DNA from: a virus
Virus record (IMG/VR): IMGVR_UViG_3300030450_002719
Span: 1-38,853 of that record
Reading direction: 5' to 3' (one strand)
Length of the DNA stretch: 38,853 nt
Below the pieces are notes generated by a model. It worked only from the letters and a program-made list of their open reading frames with translations. It searched no databases and was not told where the DNA came from. Below, piece after piece: positions 18,151 through 25,009 of the stretch. Within the stretch, counting starts at the first letter, position 1; each line of letters begins with the position of its first letter. A program made the translations under genes and the position numbers.

Positions 18151-19593
18151 TTAACTATCTGAGTTTTCTTGAACACTTGGAAGGACTTCTCCCTGTACCA
18201 AAATGTCTCTAAACTCCTCTCTATCAATGACTTTCTGATCAAAGAGGGAGGTTAAAGCAGTCACATCTTGGCCAATTAGACGTTCAATATCGAAATCACG
18301 GCTAATTTTAATTTCAGGAGGGTCTAATTGAAGGTATTTTGCAGATAAATTGAACGATTTTTGCAGTTTTTGCTCTAAGTCTAAAGAGACCATTGAAAGC
18401 ATCGAATTTGTGTCTACACGGTCTAATCGTCGTGCATCTGCTGATTCTGCGACGAATTTCTGCTGTGAGAGAGTACTGATGCCTAAAGAAGCCATCTGCT
18501 TCTCTAATTCTTGGATTTCTGCAGATTGAGCTTCAAAAGCACTTGATGCTGGCTCTACATAATAAACTTTATTGCCAGGTTGAGTCGCCATAGCGTAGTT
18601 AACGCTGATCGCCATATCCTTCGTCTGGTCATCCCATCCTTCGAGTACCAACATTGGCTGAGAAGCAACGTGCAGACTATGAATTAGGTCGGCTTGTCTC
18701 TGAAAATGAGCCAAATTCAGATAGGCAATGTCCAGCAGCGGCGGTTTACTGGTCATTGTGTCCGTTTTACCCGTGTAGACGGTCACTAGAGGAATCTCAT
18801 CCAAGCTGTAGTCGCCGGACTCAATCAATTCATACTCCTGCTGTTGAGGAGGGCCATTGAAATCCCCCGTAAATCCACCCTGCGAATAAGGTTCTAGAGT
18901 TTTTTGCTTCTCCGTTTGCCTGTAAACGCGGTAGCGACCTGGCTCGATAACTCTTATTTGGTTGTAGACGCTTTCCCCAAATTCCCCATTAGGAACAACA
19001 GCTTTTTCCCCAATGCGAACTTGGATCAAACTTCCATAATTAACCTCCCTATCAAGTCTCCAACCGTAAATATTGGTCGGATCAACTTCAATCCAATAGG
19101 GTCGTCTGTTTAATGATCTTTCCTCGGCAAGACTTTTTGCCCCTGTTGGAGCAGGAAAATCCACCAAAGTGTGACTATGCCCGTAAGTAAGAGCACATAT
19201 AAGGCTTCTTCGAGCGTATTCATCTAAATCAGAACCGCAACCATCTACATCTTTAGCGAAAACATCTGTCCAATAGGGGTCTCCTATTAGAGATATGGGC
19301 TTTCGAAGAATTAAACCTGTTGCTGCTCGGATTAAACGTTGCGTGTAAGGAGAAAATACAGCTCGGTTTACTCTTGATAAATAGGCCGTGTAATCTTCAC
19401 GCGGCTCAAGGGGTAAAAACGCTTCGGAGTTTTCCCGCAGGTATTCCGTCCCTTGCGAAACCGCCTTCATAATCTCCCAAGCCTTCATCTGCTCCAGCAC
19501 TGCGGCTGTTCGCATAAAAGGACTATCGGTACTACCTGGATAGGTTGTACTGACTATGTTTGTGCGAATTTTACCAGGAACGGCATACGTCAC
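18151..19593 (-). CDS. Portal protein (DUF4055-like, 480 aa)
   Basis: Dodecameric DNA entry/exit ring at the head vertex. The sequence fits the DUF4055 portal family: AYLSRVNRAVFSPYTQRLIR at about 80-100, GLILRKPI just after, EYARRSLICALTYGHSHTLV near 140, RPYWIEVDPTNIYGWRLDR near 180, then PLLDIAYLNLAHFQRQADL around 295 and the late segment ESADARRLDRVDTNSMLSMV near 390. The length is typical. The start is GTG 19593 with a GGGG sequence a few bases upstream. It is preceded, unusually, by the tail tube gene rather than directly by terL. Confidence 0.87.
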   Translation of the reverse strand: MTYAVPGKIRTNIVSTTYPGSTDSPFMRTAAVLEQMKAWEIMKAVSQGTEYLRENSEAFLPLEPREDYTAYLSRVNRAVFSPYTQRLIRAATGLILRKPISLIGDPYWTDVFAKDVDGCGSDLDEYARRSLICALTYGHSHTLVDFPAPTGAKSLAEERSLNRRPYWIEVDPTNIYGWRLDREVNYGSLIQVRIGEKAVVPNGEFGESVYNQIRVIEPGRYRVYRQTEKQKTLEPYSQGGFTGDFNGPPQQQEYELIESGDYSLDEIPLVTVYTGKTDTMTSKPPLLDIAYLNLAHFQRQADLIHSLHVASQPMLVLEGWDDQTKDMAISVNYAMATQPGNKVYYVEPASSAFEAQSAEIQELEKQMASLGISTLSQQKFVAESADARRLDRVDTNSMLSMVSLDLEQKLQKSFNLSAKYLQLDPPEIKISRDFDIERLIGQDVTALTSLFDQKVIDREEFRDILVQGEVLPSVQENSDS

Positions 19594-19622
19594 GGAATTA
19601 CCCCTTTTGTTACTTAACCCCC

Positions 19623-20042
19623 TTAGATAGCGTCAGAAGTTAGAGCGCCGTTCATCTGGAAACTAATGTTGACAACCTGTAAATCACCTACAGATGTTGA
19701 AAACTCTGCCCCAGTAACTAAACCATTAAAGGCAAGTTTTTTAGAGCCAGAAGTATCAAGATAAAGCTCAAACTGAGCATCAGCAGCATCTTGCGCTACT
19801 AAAACATCCTTGAGGAATTCTTGTGTTTCGTCTCCAGTGGTTGCTGTGTAGAGCAATTCAACAGAGCCGTTTCCATCAATAAAGCTACCTACGTAAGCAC
19901 GAGTAGTTGCTCCGTGTGCAGTAGTTTCAAGAACGTCTTTGGTTATAGAGAAGTTCCAGCTACGTGTAGAAGCAACAGCGGCAACAGTGCCAGCGCCGTT
20001 CTTAAACTTAACTGAACCTTCTTCGCCACGATAAAAGGCCAT
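19623..20042 (-). CDS. Major tail (tube) protein (139 aa)
   Basis: Probably the subunit of the tail tube. It begins MAFYRGEEGSVKFKNGAG and contains STRSWNFSITKDVLETTAHG followed by TRAYVGSFIDGNGSVELLY, a recognised pattern of tube proteins in which a beta hairpin is followed by 'v.Gs..g.Gs..l.y'. The C-terminus NISFQMNGALTSDAI is the usual 'v.f...G.lt' ending. At 139 residues it is close to the short tube proteins of siphoviruses. Its place between terL and portal is unusual; most siphoviruses keep it beside the tail terminator. No second tube candidate is seen there, which supports the call. Confidence 0.72.
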   Translation of the reverse strand: MAFYRGEEGSVKFKNGAGTVAAVASTRSWNFSITKDVLETTAHGATTRAYVGSFIDGNGSVELLYTATTGDETQEFLKDVLVAQDAADAQFELYLDTSGSKKLAFNGLVTGAEFSTSVGDLQVVNISFQMNGALTSDAI

Positions 20043-20075
20043 GACCTATCGAGAAAAAAGGGGTATGGCGTTAGT

Positions 20076-20234
20076 TTAACTCTTTGAATCTGGTTTTACA
20101 GTAGTTTCAACACTTGGTTTTTTAGATTTTTTCTTGTTAGCCATAGCAGCCTGACATCTTGGATCCCACAAACCAGGATTACGCTTACCTTTAACTTGCT
20201 CAATAATGTCAAGCATTTCTTCCGTAATTTCCAT
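20076..20234 (-). CDS. Small Lys-rich protein between terL and tail tube (52 aa)
   Basis: Frame MEITEEMLDIIEQVKGKRNP followed by GLWDPRCQAAMANKKKSKKP and an ending of TTVKPDSKS. It has an acidic helix at the front and a basic second half. The 'GLWDPRCQAAMANKKK' segment looks like a short motif rather than random sequence. It fills the gap between terL and the tube gene in the same direction. No function recognised. Confidence 0.6.
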   Translation of the reverse strand: MEITEEMLDIIEQVKGKRNPGLWDPRCQAAMANKKKSKKPSVETTVKPDSKS

Positions 20235-20242
20235 GTTGGGTG

Positions 20243-21499
20243 TTAGTAAATCCTATGGGTAGTCTGCCCCAGGGTTTCTGGTTTAGCCAAATTGAATTGT
20301 TGCAAACATAGATATCCGAAAGCGTCAAAAGCATGATCAACCCCCAAATTTTTGTTAGGTAGACCCGTATTTGGGGCATAAGTAAGAGTGCGAAGACTCT
20401 TAATTAATTGTTTACAACGTGGATGTATTACAGTACGGCGCGTGTTTGTGGCGTCAAGTAGTGCAGTATTAACTGCTGTGATTTTGTCTCTAATTTTCCA
20501 CGGAGCACGAGGGCTTGAAACGGTAAAACCACTTCGCCTCAGAATGCTGTGATCAGTTGCCCCCACACCCGCAGTTTTTCTTGCTCCACCAGTGGGGTCA
20601 GGGCAGGCAATTATTCTTCGTTCTACACCATATCTACGCACTACTTCTTCCGAAAAATCCCACGTAGTTGCCCCTCCTGTAAGTGTAATTTCATCGAAAA
20701 CATACAAAATATCGTCGTCTTTTACGGCACAAATGCCCGACATGGGGTCAACGTTAAAATCCACTCCCAGTAATAGGGGCATTACAGAGATATCTTTGGC
20801 TTCTGTTGAGATATTTGCGTCACTGAAGGAAACAGCCACTAAACCAGTTAAATTTTCAAAGCTAGCCTCAAATTCTTGACGAAATGTGCGCTGATCTAAC
20901 TGAGCGCGAGCTGCTTCAACTTCTTTTGCCGGAACGTTACCCCCTTGAACCGTTGTATAACTCCAGCGAGACCATTCCCCCGTCTCATCTTCGGGGACAT
21001 AACACCAAAGATCGTAAAACCAGCTCGCAGTTCCGTCGGGAGTGGAGATAAATAAAGTCCACCCCTGTTTATCGGCGAGTGCGGGTCGAATTACCTCAAA
21101 CCACACTTCGGAATCCATAAATGCGGCCTCATCTAAAACCACGCCCGCCAAACTTCGGCCCCTCAAAGCCATTGCATTTTCGGTTCCTTTTAGTTCAATC
21201 ATGGAACCGTTAATTAGTTCCACCTTTAAATCAGTCTCGTTTTTAGATTTAATCCACTGCGGAGGTATTAACCGCTTTATTTCTTTCCAGGCAATGTCTT
21301 TTGCCATGCGGTAGGTGGGGGCGCAATAAAAATAGGTCTCTCCAGGGCGATTAATTGCGGCACGAAGTAGTTCGATGCAGGATAGGTAGGATTTCCCGAA
21401 ACGCCTTCCGGCAACTAGGACGCGGAAACGACTTTTGTTGTTGAATACCTCCCCCTGCGCCCATCGAAGAGTAAGAGGTTCTGCTGTTTTTACTGTCAT
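20243..21499 (-). CDS. terL: Terminase large subunit (418 aa)
   Basis: ATP-driven DNA packaging motor with nuclease. ATPase: Walker A-like GRRFGKS at residues 31-37, Walker B VVLDEA with D123/E124, and coupling motif ISTPDG at 151-156. Nuclease: first acidic residue D247 in LLLGVDFNVDPMSG, then ACPDPTGGARKTAG near 300 and a late DHAFDAFGYL, giving the RNase H-like triad. The length is a little short but complete. The arrangement is consistent with Terminase_6-type proteins. It is the first gene of the minus-strand late arm; the terS-like gene starts 80 bases away on the other strand. Confidence 0.95.
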   Translation of the reverse strand: MTVKTAEPLTLRWAQGEVFNNKSRFRVLVAGRRFGKSYLSCIELLRAAINRPGETYFYCAPTYRMAKDIAWKEIKRLIPPQWIKSKNETDLKVELINGSMIELKGTENAMALRGRSLAGVVLDEAAFMDSEVWFEVIRPALADKQGWTLFISTPDGTASWFYDLWCYVPEDETGEWSRWSYTTVQGGNVPAKEVEAARAQLDQRTFRQEFEASFENLTGLVAVSFSDANISTEAKDISVMPLLLGVDFNVDPMSGICAVKDDDILYVFDEITLTGGATTWDFSEEVVRRYGVERRIIACPDPTGGARKTAGVGATDHSILRRSGFTVSSPRAPWKIRDKITAVNTALLDATNTRRTVIHPRCKQLIKSLRTLTYAPNTGLPNKNLGVDHAFDAFGYLCLQQFNLAKPETLGQTTHRIY

Positions 21500-21579
21500 A
21501 ACCTATAGATTACCGAGTTTTCCGTTTCTAAAAACAGGGTGGGGCGTTATTATCGGCTTAATGAGTACGCTTACTGCCC

Positions 21580-22023
21580 GTGGCTGAAGCAACATTTGAT
21601 GTATTTAATGAGGAAACTCGTGTCAAGCATGACGGGAGAAAAGTGGGGAAGAGAAATCCCGACGCTGTTATAGAGCTTCGCTGCCAGAGACTCTATAAAA
21701 GACAACTTGACGGATTAACTACCCGCCAATTAGTTCTAGAACACGCTGAAAAAGAAGGAGTCTGTGTAAAAACAGCGTGGAATGATTGGAAAAGAGTGAA
21801 CAGCTGGAGCGAAGAGGACTGGCAAAAGGATCGGGAAAATATGCTTTCCAGGGTTCAAAGTATGCGGGTTCAGCTCTTTAATAAGGCGGTTCGGAAAGGA
21901 CAGCTTCAAACTGCAGCGCAGATTTTGGATTCCATAGGCAAAGTGATTGGGGAAAGTGTGGAAACTGTGAATATCAACGCGCCAGAGCTTGCTATCAGGG
22001 TCGAATCTAAAACAGATGCTTAA
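21580..22023 (+). CDS. terS: Probable terminase small subunit (147 aa), divergent from terL
   Basis: DNA-recognition subunit candidate. The N-terminal half has a helix-turn-helix-like stretch, LTTRQLVLEHAEKEGVCVKT followed by AWNDWKRVNSWSEEDW. The C-terminal half holds helices RVQLFNKAVRKGQLQTAAQI and LDSIGKVIGESVE, the pattern of many small terminases where 'l...a...g....a...l..i....G' follows the HTH. Adjacency to terL supports it, although it is on the opposite strand. The start is GTG 21580; the ORF has no ATG nearby. It overlaps the next small gene by 8 bases. Confidence 0.68.
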   Translation: MAEATFDVFNEETRVKHDGRKVGKRNPDAVIELRCQRLYKRQLDGLTTRQLVLEHAEKEGVCVKTAWNDWKRVNSWSEEDWQKDRENMLSRVQSMRVQLFNKAVRKGQLQTAAQILDSIGKVIGESVETVNINAPELAIRVESKTDA

Positions 22024-22198
22024 AGGGCTGCGGGATTCGATTGGGAATCTTTTTGTGTATAGATCGCCAGAGCCAGGGGAAAGTTACCGGAATTATTTGC
22101 TATCCCTCCCCTCTAGGGAGTTGAAAATTAGAGCGGGGACAAGGACGCATTATGCGAAGCGGAAGTTGGTGGACATTATCTTGACTTCTCAGGGTTGA
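22016..22198 (+). CDS. Small basic protein downstream of terS (60 aa)
   Basis: Starts at ATG 22016, overlapping the terS end, so it is probably translated by re-initiation. Sequence MLKGLRDSIGNLFVYRSPEP continues with SYRNYLLSLPSRELKIRAG and a basic end, THYAKRKLVDIILTSQG. The segment 'LLSLPSRELKIRAGTRTHYAK' looks like a small DNA- or RNA-binding helix pair. No family recognised. An upstream in-frame ATG at 21989 exists but would overlap terS more. Confidence 0.6.
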   Translation: MLKGLRDSIGNLFVYRSPEPGESYRNYLLSLPSRELKIRAGTRTHYAKRKLVDIILTSQG

Positions 22199-22209
22199 TA
22201 GTGTAGTAT
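22181..22209 (+). promoter_or_regulatory. Candidate promoter TTGACT-17-TAGTAT
   Basis: The -35 TTGACT (22181-22186) and -10 TAGTAT (22204-22209) are separated by 17 bases, inside the end of the small gene after terS. Transcription would start near 22216 and enter the folded element at 22246-22359. There is no plus-strand gene directly behind it. Confidence 0.35.
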
Positions 22210-22245
22210 ATAAGAGTACTACAGAAGAGCTTATTTAGCGGATAT

Positions 22246-22359
22246 TATGTAGGTTCCCCACTCAGCGGTAAGGGCCAAAAAATCTCGTACCCGTCCCCCC
22301 AAAATGCGAGACGGGCCGAACCTATAAAGGGCGCGCGCCGATGCTTACCGGCCTACATA
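22246..22359. other. Strongly folded non-coding element near the terminase genes
   Basis: Outer arms TATGTAGG (22246-22253) and CCTACATA (22352-22359) pair over 8 bp. Second arms CGGTAAG (22266-22272) and CTTACCG (22344-22350) pair over 7 bp. The inside contains CCCGTC/GACGGG and the perfect palindrome GGCGCGCGCC. Possible roles are a packaging (cos/pac) site or a structured RNA; the sequence alone does not decide. It lies 48 bases past the small gene behind terS. Confidence 0.5.
22276..22315 (-). terminator. Candidate terminator for the 51-residue minus gene
   Basis: Read on the minus strand, CCCGTC and GACGGG (or the alternative TCTCG/CGAGA) form a stem that is followed by TTTTTT. It lies 30 bases after the stop codon of the small membrane gene at 22345. 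Confidence 0.5.
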
Positions 22360-22500
22360 TTTAATCATGCAATAGTCGGGATGATTTCCGGCTTGCTTGC
22401 ACTGAGCTATCCGCTGGTTAGTTTCTATACCGAATAAAACAATAAAAGGAGCCGTCGCGGTGAGGGTCAGCGTTGCAACCAACGGGGCAAGATTGTTCAT
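22345..22500 (-). CDS. Small membrane-type protein (51 aa)
   Basis: Frame MNNLAPLVATLTLTATAPFI followed by VLFGIETNQRIAQCKQAGNH and ending YCMIKYVGR. Residues about 4-27 are hydrophobic and could be a membrane anchor or an uncleaved signal; two cysteines lie in the polar C-terminal part. A TACACT -10 sits 36 bases upstream and a terminator-like hairpin follows, so the gene is probably its own transcript. No Shine-Dalgarno site is visible. Function unknown. Confidence 0.72.
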   Translation of the reverse strand: MNNLAPLVATLTLTATAPFIVLFGIETNQRIAQCKQAGNHPDYCMIKYVGR

Positions 22501-22535
22501 TTTGTTTAGTGGGCTTAGTGGCCCTAACTGTTGTT

Positions 22536-22541
22536 AGTGTA
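22536..22541 (-). promoter_or_regulatory. Extended -10 (TGCTACACT) for the 51-residue gene
   Basis: Minus-strand TGCTACACT contains the extended -10 TG-n-TACACT; the -35 is weak. The transcript would start about 29 bases before the ATG at 22500. Bases 22542-22681 hold no gene I trust, only a purine-rich stretch. Confidence 0.5.
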
Positions 22542-22681
22542 GCAGAGAAGAAAGGAGAAGCCAGACCTTGCAGCATTTCGCAACATTTGGCAGGCAGTCG
22601 GTGCGGCTCGGATTAGTTGGGAGAACATGGGAGACAGTCAAAAGGATTTACAAGAGGAAGAAAGGAAAGAACAAAAACCCG

Positions 22682-22921
22682 CTATTCGAAACGGTGGAAG
22701 ACATAAGTTACATAATCACCACCACCAAGACCAGGGGGCCAGCTAGACCAACTAAAATGAGGTTCGCCCTTAATGTCTACACACTCGCACTCGTTAAGAT
22801 CTAACCAGTCAAGCGTTTCCTTGATAATCTTTTTCTCGCCTGGCTCTAATCCCGAAACGTCACCATTAACAAGATACGAGGCCCAGTAAACAGGAAGCTC
22901 ACGTTCAATAACTTTAATCAT
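22682..22921 (-). CDS. Conserved phage/plasmid-type small protein (79 aa)
   Basis: Sequence IKVIERELPVYWASYLVNGD with SGLEPGEKKIIKETLDWLD, then HFSWSSWPPGLGGGDYVTYV near the end. The front 'RELPVYWASYLxNGD.SGLE.GE' and the back 'FSWSS' match a small family I know from phages and plasmids (probably DUF6926), of unknown function. It overlaps the gene before it by 4 bases (ATGA) and is the last gene of a cassette of small acidic proteins. There is no signal or membrane segment. Confidence 0.75.
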   Translation of the reverse strand: MIKVIERELPVYWASYLVNGDVSGLEPGEKKIIKETLDWLDLNECECVDIKGEPHFSWSSWPPGLGGGDYVTYVFHRFE

Positions 22922-23313
22922 GATACAAAAACCTCAACGGATGAACTCTCCAGGTCATCAGCCAGTGCCATTAGGTCGGCATCTTCTAGAACACGATCCC
23001 AACATTTGCCGAGTGTTTCGCTATCTTGCAAGATCTCATAACCCAAAACAAAAGCAGCCATATTTGCCACACGTTCAGGATCAGAGAAGTCAGTCGTAAC
23101 CTCTCCAATGTTGTCCTGTTCCCATTCTTTAATTAACTCAATAGCATCGAAGACGTGCGAGCCTAACCACTCCTTAGCCTTCCATGTTCCAATAATGTAG
23201 TAGTCAGAATTGCAAAGTTCATTGTGCAAGTCGCCGCCATACTCTCCAGCTCCTACACCATCGCGTAGCTTGTCGATGATGTCAGCGCGGACATCAGCTC
23301 TTAAATTTTCCAT
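22918..23313 (-). CDS. Conserved hypothetical acidic protein (131 aa)
   Basis: Contains GAGEYGGDLHNELCNSDYYI, IGTWKAKEWLGSHVFDAIEL and EWEQDNIGEVTTDFSDPERV, a block I have seen in phage and plasmid proteins of unknown function. The C-terminus is helical and rich in Asp and Glu. It is the first gene behind a TGCTACACT promoter-like site 27 bases upstream. The high acidity (many D/E, few K/R) would suit a DNA-mimic or anti-host role, but nothing in the sequence proves that. Confidence 0.72.
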   Translation of the reverse strand: MENLRADVRADIIDKLRDGVGAGEYGGDLHNELCNSDYYIIGTWKAKEWLGSHVFDAIELIKEWEQDNIGEVTTDFSDPERVANMAAFVLGYEILQDSETLGKCWDRVLEDADLMALADDLESSSVEVFVS

Positions 23314-23339
23314 AGCTTTAATGGGCTAAGTTCTCCCAT

Positions 23340-23345
23340 AGTGTA
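23340..23345 (-). promoter_or_regulatory. Extended -10 (TGCTACACT) for the 23313 gene
   Basis: Minus-strand ATGCTACACTATG gives an extended -10 with predicted start about 20 bases before the ATG at 23313. It is the same element as at 22.54 and 27.48 kb; the -35 is poor. Confidence 0.5.
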
Positions 23346-23350
23346 GCATA

Positions 23351-23722
23351 CTAATCCGCATATAAAAACCCATCATCACCTAAATAAATCTCAAGCGGTC
23401 CAAAACTAGAATTAATCAACTTGGCAATTTTGGTTGCCCAAGGTTCGCACCAGTCACCATCGAAGAAGCCCGCGCCGTGTCCGTTCCTTGTCAGAATAAA
23501 ATCATGCGCCACATAGTCCCAGGGGTCGCCATCATCCGGCCAATCTGTATTTCTACAGACTTCAGGATCAAAACCCCAAAGCTCCAAAGTGTGCCTGAAA
23601 ATTTCCCAGTCATCAGCTACACGATCCACAAGAGAAGAAGACGGGTCAAAAGTTTCCAAGCTTTCATGTTCACCGTCGGAAGAAGACCACAAAAGGGTAT
23701 GAAGACAAGCATCTACAGACAT
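23351..23722 (-). CDS. Conserved hypothetical acidic protein (123 aa)
   Basis: The middle to C-terminal part reads WDYVAHDFILTRNGHGAGFF, then DGDWCEPWATKIAKLI and ends PLEIYLGDDGFLYAD. The pattern 'HDF-LTRNGHG-GF-D' with a terminal 'Y-GDDG-LY' is common in small phage proteins of unknown function. It is very acidic. The start at 23722 overlaps the stop of the preceding 57-residue gene. No catalytic motif is clear. Confidence 0.75.
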   Translation of the reverse strand: MSVDACLHTLLWSSSDGEHESLETFDPSSSLVDRVADDWEIFRHTLELWGFDPEVCRNTDWPDDGDPWDYVAHDFILTRNGHGAGFFDGDWCEPWATKIAKLINSSFGPLEIYLGDDGFLYAD

Positions 23723-23724
23723 TT

Positions 23725-23898
23725 TTAAGCCTCTAATACATTAAGAAGAAAGCGCACACGATCCAGCGCGTCCATTAACTCATTCGGGTCTAATTCACTC
23801 TCTGAAAAAACGTCCTCAGGCGTTGCCTCTACCAGCTCGACAATTCGCCAAGCGTGCTTACGTGCCAGGGACACATTACCAGCAGACAATTTAATCAT
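23725..23898 (-). CDS. Small helical protein (57 aa), first gene of the acidic cassette
   Basis: Frame MIKLSAGNVSLARKHAWRIV, then ELVEATPEDVFSESELDPNE and the helix LMDALDRVRFLLNVLEA. The stop lies 2 bases before the next ATG. A possible promoter lies upstream on the minus strand: TTGCGC, 17 bases, TACTGT. No family recognised. Probably a small regulator or adaptor for the 123-residue protein. Confidence 0.65.
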   Translation of the reverse strand: MIKLSAGNVSLARKHAWRIVELVEATPEDVFSESELDPNELMDALDRVRFLLNVLEA

Positions 23899-24002
23899 TT
23901 TAAGAGTTGGCTTTAGTGAGCCTGTACTTACTTAATACAGTAACACGGAATAGGAAAAAGCGCAAATAGTGAGAAATTCCCATAAGAATTTGATTTTTTA
24001 GG

Positions 24003-24029
24003 TTGACTTTCTCACTTTTATGCTACAAT
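24003..24029 (+). promoter_or_regulatory. Promoter with extended -10 TGCTACAAT
   Basis: TTGACT at 24003-24008 and TACAAT at 24024-24029, with the extended TG at 24021-24022. The spacing is short (15), so the extended -10 may carry recognition. It drives the five-gene plus cassette; the leader contains a direct repeat of CATTCAAGCT. Confidence 0.6.
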
Positions 24030-24056
24030 ACAAGAGCATTCAAGCTCATTCAAGCT

Positions 24057-24395
24057 ATGCCTACAAAAACCAAAACGCTCCAAAAGCCGGAAGGCTTAAG
24101 CCTCATCGAGGAACTTTTAACCGCAAAAATGAAGCGGTTGGAAATCGTGGGGATTCTCACAGAAAACAACGTGCCAATCAGTTCAGCTTATCGGTGGCAT
24201 TCTGAAGCCTATAAGCTCCACGTATGGGAAGACGAACCAGAAAGCAAGGTCAATCAAGCTCTAAAAGATAAAGAGCTTGCACTTAACGCCATCCGTGACC
24301 AACTTCATGCAGCCATGCAGTCAGATGATGGCGATCGAGTCCTAAAGCTTTCCTCTGAGTTGATCAAAGCAAACAAAGCAGCAAGGAACTTTTAA
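24057..24395 (+). CDS. Small helical protein, possible DNA-binding (112 aa)
   Basis: The start is taken at ATG 24057, since the longer frame from 24003 would run through the promoter. Sequence MPTKTKTLQKPEGLSLIEEL, then LLTAKMKRLEIVGILTENNV and PISSAYRWHSEAYK, a helix-turn-helix-like arrangement (helix, turn at 'NNVPISSAYRW'). The C-terminal half is a long Lys/Glu-rich helix ending IKANKAARNF. It resembles small DNA-binding or terminase-small-like proteins; the role is not known. First gene of an early-type cassette. Confidence 0.62.
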   Translation: MPTKTKTLQKPEGLSLIEELLTAKMKRLEIVGILTENNVPISSAYRWHSEAYKLHVWEDEPESKVNQALKDKELALNAIRDQLHAAMQSDDGDRVLKLSSELIKANKAARNF

Positions 24396-24397
24396 AA

Positions 24398-24610
24398 ATG
24401 TCTAGCATTCACGATTACAGCGAAGCCGGAAACTGGGATGATTATTTTTCATCGTGGCTTCAGGTCGAACCACCCGAGAACTTCGATTTCGATCCAGCCG
24501 ATTTATCGGATGAGGAAATCGAACAAATGCGGGAAGAAATGGAGGCTAAAGAATATTTTGAAAATCATCCGAGCCTCTCAGCTCGCGAACGTAACCCAAA
24601 CTTAAATTAA
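24398..24610 (+). CDS. Small acidic protein (70 aa)
   Basis: Two bases after the upstream gene. MSSIHDYSEAGNWDDYFSSW then LQVEPPENFDFDPADLSDEE and EIEQMREEMEAKEYF: strongly acidic, mostly helical in the second half. No motif known. Such small acidic proteins in early phage cassettes often bind host proteins, but that is inference. Confidence 0.65.
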   Translation: MSSIHDYSEAGNWDDYFSSWLQVEPPENFDFDPADLSDEEIEQMREEMEAKEYFENHPSLSARERNPNLN

Positions 24611-24614
24611 ACCA

Positions 24615-24812
24615 ATGAACGAACCAACCGCCGAAATCCGCAGCGCTGCAAGGGTTTTGCGTTTCATGCGAGACCTAGACAGACCACCACAATTTACAGA
24701 CGCAAGCAAGGCACAGTCTTTTGCTTATGAAAACGCGCTACGCATTCTAATAGACGAGTTCGGATTGCAAGCGCACCATCATGAATTATTTTTCGGAGAC
24801 TCTAAAAAATGA
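24615..24812 (+). CDS. Small hypothetical protein (65 aa)
   Basis: Follows by 4 bases. MNEPTAEIRSAARVLRFMRD, then LDRPPQFTDASKAQSFAYEN and ALRILIDEFGLQAHHHELFF. Helical, with two His residues in a row near the end (HHH). No family recognised. It overlaps the next ATG by 4 bases. Confidence 0.62.
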   Translation: MNEPTAEIRSAARVLRFMRDLDRPPQFTDASKAQSFAYENALRILIDEFGLQAHHHELFFGDSKK

Positions 24813-25009
24813 AACTCAAAAAATCACGAAAAGAAAAACGCACTTGCTCGGTGTGTAGCTCATCCATCCTTAAGGGTGAGCTTTACGGGGAGCGCACCAA
24901 AACAATTCTTTCAGACCCTCAAGGTCAAAGCTTTAACGGTGGTAGAACTTGGGAGCCTTTCAGGCTTACTCAAAAAGTCAGTATTTGCAAGGGATGTGCT
25001 ACACCATGA
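24809..25009 (+). CDS. Small zinc-finger protein (66 aa)
   Basis: Basic start (MKLKKSRKEKRTCSVCSSSI) with a CxxC pair at residues about 13-16 and a second CxxC (ICKGCATP) at the C-terminus, together able to hold one zinc ion. Between them lies a 'GGRTWEPFRLTQKV' segment. It may bind DNA or RNA. The ATGA overlaps on both sides show translational coupling. Confidence 0.68.
   Translation: MKLKKSRKEKRTCSVCSSSILKGELYGERTKTILSDPQGQSFNGGRTWEPFRLTQKVSICKGCATP

Noticed and set aside
22331-22340. GCGCGC-type palindrome as a HIP1 (GCGATCGC) site
   Set aside because: The sequence is GGCGCGCGCC, not the cyanobacterial HIP1 octamer, and no HIP1 enrichment is visible.
22199-22344. tRNA or tmRNA in the folded element
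   Set aside because: No acceptor/T-arm pattern with a GTTCGAA loop and CCA-ready end could be built on either strand; the arms are too far apart.
22568-22804. Plus-strand frame of 78 residues from a TTG start (and a 39-residue ATG frame within it)
   Set aside because: Overlaps most of the conserved minus gene at 22682-22921, is low in complexity (Lys/Arg runs), and has no promoter or ribosome site.
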